NCBI GenBank assembly: GCA_910587235.1
Contig: CAJUKD010000007.1
Location: forward strand, 1-64,000
Origin: an uncultured Muribaculaceae bacterium
GTDB lineage: Bacteria > Bacteroidota > Bacteroidia > Bacteroidales > Muribaculaceae
Direction of reading: 5' to 3'
DNA: 64,000 nucleotides
The notes beneath the pieces are model-generated. The model was given only the letters and a program-made list of their open reading frames with translations, made no database searches and had not been told where the DNA came from. The position numbers were made by a program, and so were the translations under genes. The stretch's first letter is position 1. Each line of letters begins with the position of its first letter. Shown in pieces: positions 7,807 to 15,643 of the stretch.

Positions 7807-8508
7807 ATGAGCACAACAAAAAAGAACGCCGTAATGGTTCTGTCCGGAGGCATGGACTCTGTTACCATGCTCCATGAATATGCTTCACAGATTGAAGTGG
7901 CCGTGAATTTTACATACGGATCGAACCATAATCTACGTGAACTCGAATGCGCGCGCCGTCATTGTGCGGAACTTGGTATAGAACTTGTTGAAATCGACTT
8001 GTCTTTCATAGGCAGCAACTTCCATAGTTCGCTTCTTGAAGGCCCTGATGCTATTCCTGAAGGCGATTACGATTTCGATAACATGAAATCTACAGTAGTG
8101 CCTTTCCGCAATGGCATAATGCTTGCCGCGGCGGCCGGTCTTGCCGAAAGCAGGGGGCTGACAGTTGTCATGATTGCCAATCATGCCGGGGACCATGCTC
8201 TTTATCCCGACTGTAGGGATTCATTTGTCCGTGCAATGTCAAAGGCCATAAGCGAAGGAACCTATGACGGAGTGGCTATCAGCGCTCCTTATACGCTTCT
8301 GAGCAAAGGACAGATAGCTTTGCGGGGAAAACGACTCGGACTTGATTATTCCACCACTTATTCATGCTATAAAGGTCGTGAGAACCACTGTGGGGTATGT
8401 GGCACGTGTCGTGAACGCCGTCAGGCTCTTGCCGAAGCCGGTATTGAGGATACTACGGTCTACGAAGAATCGCCGGCGCTCAACAACAGAACAACCCAAT
8501 ATTATTAA
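7807..8508 (+). CDS. queC: 7-cyano-7-deazaguanine synthase (QueC)
   Basis: QueC converts 7-carboxy-7-deazaguanine to preQ0 using ammonia and ATP. The 233-residue protein has the N-type ATP pyrophosphatase P-loop SGGMDS (13-18) and a four-cysteine zinc site: C187, C195, C198 and C201 (CYKGRENHCGVCGTC). Its product is the substrate of QueF encoded just upstream. Length is normal for the family. Seventeen bases after the stop a small histone-like gene begins, apparently on the same transcript. Confidence 0.98.
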   Translation: MSTTKKNAVMVLSGGMDSVTMLHEYASQIEVAVNFTYGSNHNLRELECARRHCAELGIELVEIDLSFIGSNFHSSLLEGPDAIPEGDYDFDNMKSTVVPFRNGIMLAAAAGLAESRGLTVVMIANHAGDHALYPDCRDSFVRAMSKAISEGTYDGVAISAPYTLLSKGQIALRGKRLGLDYSTTYSCYKGRENHCGVCGTCRERRQALAEAGIEDTTVYEESPALNNRTTQYY

Positions 8509-8525
8509 CCATAAAAACAAACCCC

Positions 8526-8702
8526 ATGGAAGAATTAGTAAACAAAGTAAATGCCGCTTTCGAAGCATTCAAGGCTGATGCAGCCCTTCAGGTTGAAAAA
8601 GGTAACAAGGCTGCCGGCACACGTGCCCGCAAAGCGTCCCTCGAACTTGAAAAACTCATGAAAGAGTTCCGTAAAGCTTCCCTCGAAGCTTCAAAGAATT
8701 AA
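8526..8702 (+). CDS. Histone H1-like DNA-binding protein (Hc1 family, 58 residues)
   Basis: A small gene reads MEELVNKVNAAFEAFKADAA at its start and ends MKEFRKASLEASKN. The centre, QVEKGNKAAGTRARKASLEL, is the conserved core of the Bacteroidetes Hc1/histone H1-like family, which are nucleoid proteins of about 55-60 residues rich in Lys, Arg and Ala. The chain is predicted to be helical with no membrane segment. It sits 17 bases after queC and is followed 25 bases later by a strong terminator, so it ends the queF-queC transcript unless it has its own promoter, which I could not find. The role in chromatin is from family knowledge. Confidence 0.88.
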   Translation: MEELVNKVNAAFEAFKADAALQVEKGNKAAGTRARKASLELEKLMKEFRKASLEASKN

Positions 8703-8727
8703 TATCCGGTATAGCCGTATATCTTTC

Positions 8728-8773
8728 CGCCGGTGCGATGCTTCTGCCGAAAAGGAGCAGCACCGGCGCTTTT
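8728..8773 (+). terminator. Terminator after the histone-like gene
   Basis: A perfect 9-base stem CGCCGGTGC/GCACCGGCG, with a further short inner stem, is followed by CTTTT. It ends the queF-queC-histone transcript. Confidence 0.85.
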
Positions 8774-8798
8774 GCATCCGTATTGTAGCATCCGATTG

Positions 8799-8830
8799 CT
8801 TGCAGAATTGGATAACTTTCGTTAAGTTTG
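8799..8830 (+). promoter_or_regulatory. Promoter of the kdsD-pfkB-ribH run
   Basis: CTTG (8799-8802), a 20-base spacer and TAAGTTTG (8823-8830) give a near-perfect Bacteroidetes promoter 25 bases upstream of the isomerase ATG. Confidence 0.65.
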
Positions 8831-8855
8831 CATTAAAATCTATCAATCCACATAT

Positions 8856-9482
8856 ATGGACGACATCAAGCAATCCATGCGTGAAATATTGCAGGCTGAA
8901 AGCCGCGCAATACTCGGTATACCCGTCACTGACGCTTACGAAAAAGCGGTAGAGGCAATAGTCGAGCACGTACACCATCGTCGTGGCAAACTTGTGACAT
9001 CAGGAATGGGCAAGGCCGGGCAGATAGCAATGAACATAGCCACCACATTTTCATCGACAGGCACTGCTGCGGTAAATCTGCATCCCAGTGAGGCTCAGCA
9101 TGGAGATCTTGGAGTGATTCAGCCTGATGATATAATACTGCTGATCTCTAATTCAGGCAAGACGCGTGAAATCCTTGAGCTTGTCGACCTTCTGCAGCGC
9201 CTTTATGACAATCATGTTCCGGTGATTGTAATTACGGGAAACCCGGATAGTCCTCTGGCTCGTCTGGCCGACATAGCTTTGTTTACAGCTCCGGTGCCGG
9301 AAGTGTGTCCGCTCGGGCTTACTCCGACCACATCGACTACTATGATGACTGTAATCGGTGATGTGTTGGTTGTAAGCGTGATGAAGCGTATCGGGTTCTC
9401 GCGCGAAGAGTATGCCAAGCGTCATCATGGCGGGTATCTCGGATCGGAAGCGCGTAAAAGTGATAAGACTGTCGTTGCATGA
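8856..9482 (+). CDS. kdsD: SIS-domain sugar-phosphate isomerase, KdsD/KpsF/GutQ type without CBS domains
   Basis: The likely reaction is interconversion of D-ribulose-5-phosphate and D-arabinose-5-phosphate, the first step to Kdo for lipopolysaccharide. The 208-residue protein is only the sugar isomerase (SIS) domain: SGMGKAGQIA with K53, HPSEAQHGDLG at 76-86, the phosphate-binding SNSGKT at 98-103, LGLTPTTSTTM, and the conserved C-terminal His of RHHGGYLG. The paired CBS domains of E. coli KdsD (about 328 residues) are absent, as in short forms known from Bacteroidetes. The stop overlaps the next start by 4 bases (ATGA). An arabinose-5-phosphate enzyme is favoured, but another SIS sugar phosphate is possible. 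Confidence 0.88.
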   Translation: MDDIKQSMREILQAESRAILGIPVTDAYEKAVEAIVEHVHHRRGKLVTSGMGKAGQIAMNIATTFSSTGTAAVNLHPSEAQHGDLGVIQPDDIILLISNSGKTREILELVDLLQRLYDNHVPVIVITGNPDSPLARLADIALFTAPVPEVCPLGLTPTTSTTMMTVIGDVLVVSVMKRIGFSREEYAKRHHGGYLGSEARKSDKTVVA

Positions 9483-10387
9483 AGAAAATAATATGTATAG
9501 GCGAATGTTCCCTTAATGTGGTTCTTGGCGCTGACGGCAAACCATTGGGTTCAATGGTCGGTGGTCGTGTCATTAATGCAGCGGTACTGCTTGCAGCCAA
9601 AGGTTTTGAGGTATTGGTGGCTTCGGAGTCCGGAACTGATCCGGTAGGAGATATAGTTACAGATTTTATCAAGTCTTCCGGGACTGATGTGCGCTCTCTT
9701 GACCGTTTTACGGAAGGAACGACAACTTTGAACGTATTTACACCGGATAAAGATGGAGCATATGTGGTAACGCGCTATGAAAATTATCCGGAAGAATGTT
9801 TCGATATAATATGGCCGCGTATAGACGAAGGCGATATTGTGCTTTTCGGAGGATTTTATTCGATTGACGGACGAGTTCATCCGCGTCTTATGCGATTGCT
9901 TGAATATGCTGCGGAACGCAAGGCTGTGCTGGTTTATCTTCCGGGTTTTGCCGCCTTGCGTGAGCCTCGGATCACACGGGTGATGCCGGCTATACTCGAA
10001 AACCTTGAATTGGCTGACATGGTCGTGACACGCAATGAAGATCTGCGGCTGATATTCGGGGTGGAAGATAGCCGCGGGTGTTATGATGATCATATAAATT
10101 TCTATTGCCGTTCACTTGTCAATATCAACGAAGCCGAGCATAGAATCGATTATTACTCCGGAACTGAAATAAGTTCGTGTGACATTGTTTCTGCTTCGTG
10201 CTCGTCGATGATGTGGAATGCCGGTGTGCTTGCCGGTATCGTGGCATCATTGGCAGAACAGAATCTGACTGCTGACAGCCTTGATGCCGTATCTGATACC
10301 GTACGTGCCAAGATTCTTGCTGCGGCAGCCGGCAGCGCTGCTTTTGTCGCCGGGTCGTTCAGCCAACACTGGCAGACAATGGCATGA
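9479..10387 (+). CDS. PfkB-family carbohydrate kinase-like protein with altered active site
   Basis: The 302-residue chain has the ribokinase/PfkB fold: the N-terminal substrate motif is recognizable as GGRVINAAVLLAAKGFEV, and GTDPVGDIVTDF and TTTLNVFTPD follow in the right order. The family's C-terminal catalytic motif, normally DTxGAGD, reads DIVSASC (235-241) here: both glycines of the anion hole are serine and the catalytic Asp is Cys241. Phosphotransfer therefore looks impaired or lost, and a binding or regulatory role is possible. It is translationally coupled to the arabinose-5-phosphate isomerase gene by a 4-base overlap, suggesting a sugar-phosphate related role. Family assignment is firm; substrate and activity are not. 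Confidence 0.82.
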   Translation: MKKIICIGECSLNVVLGADGKPLGSMVGGRVINAAVLLAAKGFEVLVASESGTDPVGDIVTDFIKSSGTDVRSLDRFTEGTTTLNVFTPDKDGAYVVTRYENYPEECFDIIWPRIDEGDIVLFGGFYSIDGRVHPRLMRLLEYAAERKAVLVYLPGFAALREPRITRVMPAILENLELADMVVTRNEDLRLIFGVEDSRGCYDDHINFYCRSLVNINEAEHRIDYYSGTEISSCDIVSASCSSMMWNAGVLAGIVASLAEQNLTADSLDAVSDTVRAKILAAAAGSAAFVAGSFSQHWQTMA

Positions 10388-10424
10388 CCGAAAAAATAAT
10401 GCAATAACTCTCAAAAATTATAAT

Positions 10425-10910
10425 ATGTCAACAAGCGATAATGCCCCTATTGCAGCAGATCAGGCACAGCGCGACATGCGTGTGGCTGTGGTGCGAACAC
10501 TTTGGAACAGTCATATTACCGGAGCGCTTCTACAAGGAGCACTCGACACTTTGGCCGGCGCCGGGATAGAGGACGAGATGGTCGATGTTTTTGAAGTTCC
10601 CGGTGCTGTCGAACTTACCTTTGCAGCATCTCAGCTCATTGAAACAGGGTTGTATGACTCCGTGATAGTGCTCGGTTGCGTTGTTCGTGGCGGAACGCCG
10701 CATTTCGATTATGTATGCCAGAGTGTGACCCAGGGCATAACCCACCTTAACAGCGAATGTGATATCCCCGTGATTTTCGGAGTCCTTACCGTCGACTGCG
10801 AACAGGATGCACTTGACCGTGCAGGAGGCCGTTGCGGCAACAAGGGCGCGGAAGCTGCCGAAGCCGCACTTCACATGTTCGATTTCATGGATAGGGTCAA
10901 GAATATCTGA
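10425..10910 (+). CDS. ribH: 6,7-dimethyl-8-ribityllumazine synthase
   Basis: RibH condenses 5-amino-6-ribitylaminouracil with 3,4-dihydroxybutanone phosphate in the penultimate step of riboflavin synthesis. From the ATG at 10425 the protein has 161 residues, the family norm; the longer open frame from 10281 overlaps the kinase-like gene and is discarded. Motifs are complete: RTLWNSHIT, VDVFEVPGAVELTF, VLGCVVRGGTPHFDYVC with the catalytic His, FGVLTVDCEQDALDRAGG and GNKG. The gene starts 37 bases after the PfkB-like gene. No FMN riboswitch could fit in that gap. Confidence 0.97.
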   Translation: MSTSDNAPIAADQAQRDMRVAVVRTLWNSHITGALLQGALDTLAGAGIEDEMVDVFEVPGAVELTFAASQLIETGLYDSVIVLGCVVRGGTPHFDYVCQSVTQGITHLNSECDIPVIFGVLTVDCEQDALDRAGGRCGNKGAEAAEAALHMFDFMDRVKNI

Positions 10911-10996
10911 GTGTCGGCAGGACGACAACTTTGCAACACATCCACTCGTCCGGTTGTTATTATTTCATAAGCATTGATGATATAAATTCTGAAATT

Positions 10997-11278
10997 ATGA
11001 CAACGGAAAAACAGAAATCCAACCTTTGGGCGTGGATAATAGTAGCAGTGATTGTTGCCGTGCTCGCAGTGGCTTCTCTTTATTATATAGGGTGGCTTGA
11101 CTTTAATTCACATGTCGATACTCCTGCCGGCGACAATGTCGAACATCAATATCAGCTTACCACTCCCGACGCTGATTCTCCCGGTGAATCCGATTGGCAG
11201 AATGCCGACCATAAAACACTTGGAGAGCTGGTCACAGGCTCTGAAAACGAAGCGGAAACATCGTCTTCATCTGATTGA
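10997..11278 (+). CDS. Small single-pass membrane protein of unknown function
   Basis: The protein has 93 residues from the ATG at 10997; an upstream in-frame ATG at 10931 would add 22 residues lacking any supporting feature. A short charged N-terminus (MTTEKQKSN) is followed by one membrane span, LWAWIIVAVIVAVLAVASLY, and an acidic, Ser/Thr-rich tail that is probably disordered and periplasmic. I recognize no family. It lies between ribH and a small lipoprotein gene, all in one direction, so it probably belongs to the same transcript and may work in the envelope. Confidence 0.7.
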   Translation: MTTEKQKSNLWAWIIVAVIVAVLAVASLYYIGWLDFNSHVDTPAGDNVEHQYQLTTPDADSPGESDWQNADHKTLGELVTGSENEAETSSSSD

Positions 11279-11321
11279 CGGACTTGTCGGGGCGGGTTAA
11301 AAGGCGATATAAAATTTGCGC

Positions 11322-11789
11322 ATGAACTACCGTACCCCCAATATATTGAAATCTTTTTCCGGCCTGCTGCCTTTGATGATGGTGGCAGCGCCGCTTTTTT
11401 CCTCCTGTAGGGAATCTTCGTCGGATAAAGCCGCAGACAATGTCGCCTTGGCCGAGGATGCTCTCGTTAACCGTGACTATCGCTATGCTGTGACGGTCTG
11501 CGACAGCCTTGTGTCAGCACCCGGTTTCGAAGCTCTTGGGGTTGACAGGCTATGTCGTCTGTCGATGCTGTGTGTGCGACTTGCCGATGCCGGAGCGATT
11601 GAAGGAGAGTTCGCTACGGCTCTTGCTGTACGTTCGCTCAGTGCGGCTTTATTGGCCGACAGCGATTCCGTGGCCTCGTTCATTGCTTGTCTGCCGGTAG
11701 AGGAGCGCGGACGTATGATGCTTGTCAATTCGATTTCGCGTTCGCGCATGTTACCTTTTGAAATTAAAGAATATATAGATCCGCAATGA
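11322..11789 (+). CDS. Small predicted lipoprotein, unknown function
   Basis: From ATG at 11322 (a TTG two codons upstream is a less likely start) the protein has 155 residues. The N-terminus has a signal peptide ending in the lipobox-like PLFSSC, so the mature form is probably lipid-anchored. The mature part is mostly helical with an Ala-rich pattern, reminiscent of a short TPR-like helical repeat (residues 30-110), but I do not recognize a named family. The stop overlaps the SUI1 gene start by 4 bases (ATGA), indicating coupled translation. Confidence 0.72.
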   Translation: MNYRTPNILKSFSGLLPLMMVAAPLFSSCRESSSDKAADNVALAEDALVNRDYRYAVTVCDSLVSAPGFEALGVDRLCRLSMLCVRLADAGAIEGEFATALAVRSLSAALLADSDSVASFIACLPVEERGRMMLVNSISRSRMLPFEIKEYIDPQ

Positions 11790-12148
11790 TTGACCAGAAC
11801 TGGCAGGATAAGCTTAAAGCTTTGAAAATGACTATGCCGGACTCTGTTGATACCGATGATTCGGACATGGCTCCTGAGCTTGATGAAAACACGGTGGCGA
11901 CGAATCTCTGTCCGAGGCTTGACATAGTTTATGAACGTAAGGGACGTGCCGGAAAATCCGTTACGATAATATGTGGCTTCTCTTCCGGTATTGACGACGA
12001 AACGATATCTGCGCTGGCCTCCCGATTGCGCAAACGACTTGGCACCGGAGGATCGGCGCGTGGCGGTGAAATCCTTATACAGGGTGATCGACGTACCGAT
12101 GTTCTGCGCTTATTGCAGGAAGAAGGATATAAAGCCCGTATAATATGA
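11786..12148 (+). CDS. SUI1/eIF1-like translation factor (YciH family)
   Basis: The 120-residue protein has an acidic, low-complexity N-terminus (1-45) followed by a complete SUI1 domain: YERKGRAGKSVTIICGF, then LRKRLGTGGSARGGEILIQG and GDRRTDVLRLLQEEGYKAR. Bacterial YciH homologs of eIF1 influence start-codon fidelity and may inhibit translation under stress; the GTGGSARGG loop is the part that contacts the decoding region. It overlaps the preceding lipoprotein gene by 4 bases and the helicase gene follows after 19 bases. Domain call is sure, cellular role is from homologs. Confidence 0.92.
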   Translation: MIDQNWQDKLKALKMTMPDSVDTDDSDMAPELDENTVATNLCPRLDIVYERKGRAGKSVTIICGFSSGIDDETISALASRLRKRLGTGGSARGGEILIQGDRRTDVLRLLQEEGYKARII

Positions 12149-12167
12149 ATTATACGGATTTGTCTGT

Positions 12168-15100
12168 ATGCTGACAATCTATAAGGCTTCGGCCGGCTCT
12201 GGAAAAACTTATACGCTGGCTTTCGAATTCATCAAGAACGTCCTTGGTCTGAAAATCGGGGACAATGGACAGTATGTGCTTAATATAGACAATTATGCAC
12301 CTGATGGCCGTCGTCGTCCCTGCCGTCATCGTTCCATACTTGCCGTGACCTTTACCAATAAGGCCACAGAGGAAATGAAAGCACGTATAATAAAAGAACT
12401 GGATATGCTCTCTCGCATTCCGAAATCGGGAATGAAAGATGCCGCTTATGCGGCGGAACTTGTCCGTTTGTTCGGTTGTACGCGTGCCGAACTTTCCGAG
12501 GCTTCCGCTGTTGCCTTGCGCGAATTGCTTCACGACTATCGTATGTTCAATGTAAGTACGATAGACTCCTTTTTCCAGACAGTGCTGCGTACTTTTGCCA
12601 GAGAGGTAGACCATCAGGGCGACTACGGGATAGAGATGAACGATGATTTCGCGGTCCGTCAGGGAATAGGTCTTATGCTCGACGATCTTAATTACGGAAA
12701 TCCGCCTGCGGCGTCCCGTATGAGCCGATGGATACGCGATTACATGATGCTCCAGATTGAAGAAGGGAAATCATTCAATATATTCAATCGTTCGGCACGT
12801 CTTTTATCCGGTCTGGCGGCGTATGTATCGAAAGCGTGTGGAGAGGATTTTAAACTTCATGCCGAGGCTATGGCCGAATATCTTGCCGATCCGGCACGTC
12901 TTGCCGCATTCGGGCGGGAAGTGACAGCCGTACGCCGGACTTTGATGGAATCATTGCATGACTTGGCAGCGGAAGTAGACAAGGCTTTTGAAGCGGAAGG
13001 GCAGAAAGAGATGGTTATACCCTCGTCGGTTCGAAATCTTATTGCCGCCGCACGTGAGAAACGCCTGCCGACCGATGCACAACTTGCAGGGAAAACAAAT
13101 CTTAAATTTCGGGATGCCGTCAGTTACGACGCTTCGGAACTTTATGTAAAATCACATGCGATAAAAGCCGGAGCAAAAGAATATATTTTCCCCTCAGGAA
13201 AATTTACGGAAACGCTTCAGGATTTTGTCAGAAAAGTGTACGCAGCTTCTGTAGAAGCGACAATCCTGGCCGATGTGGCGTCGTCATGCACGGATTTGGA
13301 ATTCCTCTCGTTTGCACTGGGCTATATCGAACGTTTCCGCCGCGAGAATAATATCATATTGTTGTCGGATACGAACGAGTTGCTCAAACGCATTATCAAT
13401 GGAGCCGATGCGCCGTTTATCTACGAGCGGATGGGAGTGTATCTGTCGACATACATGTTCGACGAATTTCAGGACACTTCAGCCATGCAGTGGGATAATT
13501 TCAGGCCTCTTGTTGCCGAGAGCCTTGCCCGTGGAAGCGATTCCTTGATTATCGGTGATGTGAAGCAGTCAATATACCGTTTCCGCAATTCTGACAGTTC
13601 GTTGCTTGATCATGTTGTCGGACACCACGATTTTCCGGCCTATAGCATATCGAGAGGCGAAAATCCGGGCGAAAATTCAAACTATCGCAGTTCGCCCGGG
13701 GTGGTGCGTTTCAACAATACTTTTTTCAGGCATCTTGCCGGAGAATTTGGAGTGCCTGGTTATGATAACATAGTACAGTCTGTTCCGGAAAAGAATCTGG
13801 AGTTTCCATATTATGTCTGCATCCGGTCTGCCGGATCACTCCTGCCGGATGAGGCATCAGGATGCAGCACTCCAGAGTTTGAGTTTACCGCACGTGAGAT
13901 CATCCGCCAGCATGACGCCGGCTACTTTTGGTCGGAAATTGCCGTGCTTGTCCGCAACCGCACTCAGGCCGCGGCTTTTGTTGATTTTCTTAAGAAAAAT
14001 CATCCGGAAATCAATGTCATTTCCGATGAAGCCCTGTTGCTTGAAAATTCATCAGCGGTGCGTCTTATAGTCAGCATGCTGAAACTTGTCGACCGTTCGT
14101 TTGCCGACACTCCTTCGGCGCGCGATGTTGATGATGCTCTTCCTGCTTTCGCATCCCGCAGTGAAGTGATGATGATGATAAGCCGTTATGATTTTTTTGT
14201 CGGGGAAGGATACTCCCCATCCGAGGCTCTGGGTCTTGCGATCGATGCAGGTGATTCCGCATCCTTGCTGACGGGTGAAGTGCGCCGGATCAAAGAGCGT
14301 AATCCTTCGGATCTCGTCGCTTTGGTCGAAACAATCATAGCCCGTAAAATTACGGAAGAGCAACGTCGTCAGGAACATGCCTACATCTCTGCGTTTCAGG
14401 ATGAGTTGATTGCGTATTGTGAGGTTTATCCTCCGTCGCTTCATGCCTTTCTCGGATGGTGGAACGCGAATTCGGATCGCCTCTCTATCGCATCGGCTCC
14501 GTCGACAGATGCAGTGGCGGTCATGACTATACACAAATCAAAGGGTCTGGAATGGCCGTGTGTCCATGTTCCATTGGCTTCCTGGGAGTTCAAGAGGGAT
14601 AGCGAAACCGTATGGATGCCAACCGACAGGCTGCGTGATATGTTCACATCCGAACCTCCGCCTATTCTGCAGATTAGAACCGGGAAAAAATATGCGGAGG
14701 AATCGTCGCCGTTTTCGGTATATTATAAGCGTAATATAGCTGCCCAGCTGGCGGATAATATGAATATTTCCTATGTAACTTTTACGCGGGCGGCTCGTGA
14801 GCTGAATATACTTTTTTCTGAAAAGAGCGATATCGGTGCTGCATTGATGTCGGAATTTAACCGTCAGCCGTCTGACGACGAACGTACGTCGGCAATGCTG
14901 ATGCCTTTGGCTGATTTTTATGACCCTGAGTCGCGTACTTTTGTATTTGGAGAACCGACTGTGCCGGCAGGCCTTGACCGTAAAAAAAACGATAGCGGAG
15001 ATGATGAGAAACCTTACCGCGTAGTCTTCCGTGACGATGCGCGCGAACTGACTTCAATCGATAACGGAGCGTTGGTAATGGATCTGGATATAGGCGATGA

Positions 15101-15602
15101 AGAATCGCCTGATATAACTGATGATGCGGATGCCTGTAATGGAGTTAATGCGGCCTTGCGCCGTGAAATGGCTGAGCGAGGAAATGAATTGCATAATATA
15201 TTGGCTTCGATGGCCACACCTGAAGATCTTGAACGAGTAGTAGCTGCATCAGTGGCCTCGGGGAGGATTGATGCCATGCGTGCCGGGGAATTTGCAGGAA
15301 TCCTCCGAAAAGCTTTTGATGAGGCCGGTGACGAGGTAATAAGATGCTTTTCAACTGAAGCGAAGGTCTTGGCCGAGCGTTCGATTTATGATGCGGCACA
15401 AGGCGCTGTTTTCCGTCCCGACCGCATAGTTTCTTTTCCGGACGGAAGCACGTCTGTAATTGACTATAAATTCACTTCAGAACCTCGTCCGTCGCACAGG
15501 GCACAGGTATTGAACTATATATCGTTGCTCCGGCAGATGGGTTATGAAGATATTAGCGGATATCTCTGGTATCCCGAACTGAGATTGACAATAAAAGTCT
15601 GA
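12168..15602 (+). CDS. UvrD/RecB-type helicase-nuclease (AddA-like)
   Basis: The 1144-residue protein joins a superfamily 1 helicase to a C-terminal nuclease and resembles AddA/RecB of recombinational repair. Helicase motifs: Walker A ASAGSGKT (7-14), AVTFTNKATEEMK, STIDSFFQTVLR, Walker B FDEFQDTSAMQW, IGDVKQSIYRFRNSD, NYRSSPGVVRFNN, MTIHKSKGLEWPCVHVP and SYVTFTRAARELNILFS. The C-terminus has a RecB-like PD-(D/E)XK nuclease: RPDRIV, then VIDYKF. In this phylum an AddB partner gene usually lies next to addA; here the neighbours are a SUI1 gene and a dipeptidase gene, and no AddB candidate exists in the window. Start at 12168 immediately precedes the P-loop strand as expected. Confidence 0.93.
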   Translation: MLTIYKASAGSGKTYTLAFEFIKNVLGLKIGDNGQYVLNIDNYAPDGRRRPCRHRSILAVTFTNKATEEMKARIIKELDMLSRIPKSGMKDAAYAAELVRLFGCTRAELSEASAVALRELLHDYRMFNVSTIDSFFQTVLRTFAREVDHQGDYGIEMNDDFAVRQGIGLMLDDLNYGNPPAASRMSRWIRDYMMLQIEEGKSFNIFNRSARLLSGLAAYVSKACGEDFKLHAEAMAEYLADPARLAAFGREVTAVRRTLMESLHDLAAEVDKAFEAEGQKEMVIPSSVRNLIAAAREKRLPTDAQLAGKTNLKFRDAVSYDASELYVKSHAIKAGAKEYIFPSGKFTETLQDFVRKVYAASVEATILADVASSCTDLEFLSFALGYIERFRRENNIILLSDTNELLKRIINGADAPFIYERMGVYLSTYMFDEFQDTSAMQWDNFRPLVAESLARGSDSLIIGDVKQSIYRFRNSDSSLLDHVVGHHDFPAYSISRGENPGENSNYRSSPGVVRFNNTFFRHLAGEFGVPGYDNIVQSVPEKNLEFPYYVCIRSAGSLLPDEASGCSTPEFEFTAREIIRQHDAGYFWSEIAVLVRNRTQAAAFVDFLKKNHPEINVISDEALLLENSSAVRLIVSMLKLVDRSFADTPSARDVDDALPAFASRSEVMMMISRYDFFVGEGYSPSEALGLAIDAGDSASLLTGEVRRIKERNPSDLVALVETIIARKITEEQRRQEHAYISAFQDELIAYCEVYPPSLHAFLGWWNANSDRLSIASAPSTDAVAVMTIHKSKGLEWPCVHVPLASWEFKRDSETVWMPTDRLRDMFTSEPPPILQIRTGKKYAEESSPFSVYYKRNIAAQLADNMNISYVTFTRAARELNILFSEKSDIGAALMSEFNRQPSDDERTSAMLMPLADFYDPESRTFVFGEPTVPAGLDRKKNDSGDDEKPYRVVFRDDARELTSIDNGALVMDLDIGDEESPDITDDADACNGVNAALRREMAERGNELHNILASMATPEDLERVVAASVASGRIDAMRAGEFAGILRKAFDEAGDEVIRCFSTEAKVLAERSIYDAAQGAVFRPDRIVSFPDGSTSVIDYKFTSEPRPSHRAQVLNYISLLRQMGYEDISGYLWYPELRLTIKV

Positions 15603-15643
15603 TATTCACGTTTAATAAATATAATAATACCAATCCGACACGC

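Noticed and set aside
10388..10424. FMN riboswitch upstream of ribH
   Set aside because: Only 37 bases separate ribH from the gene before it; the roughly 120-base RFN element cannot fit.
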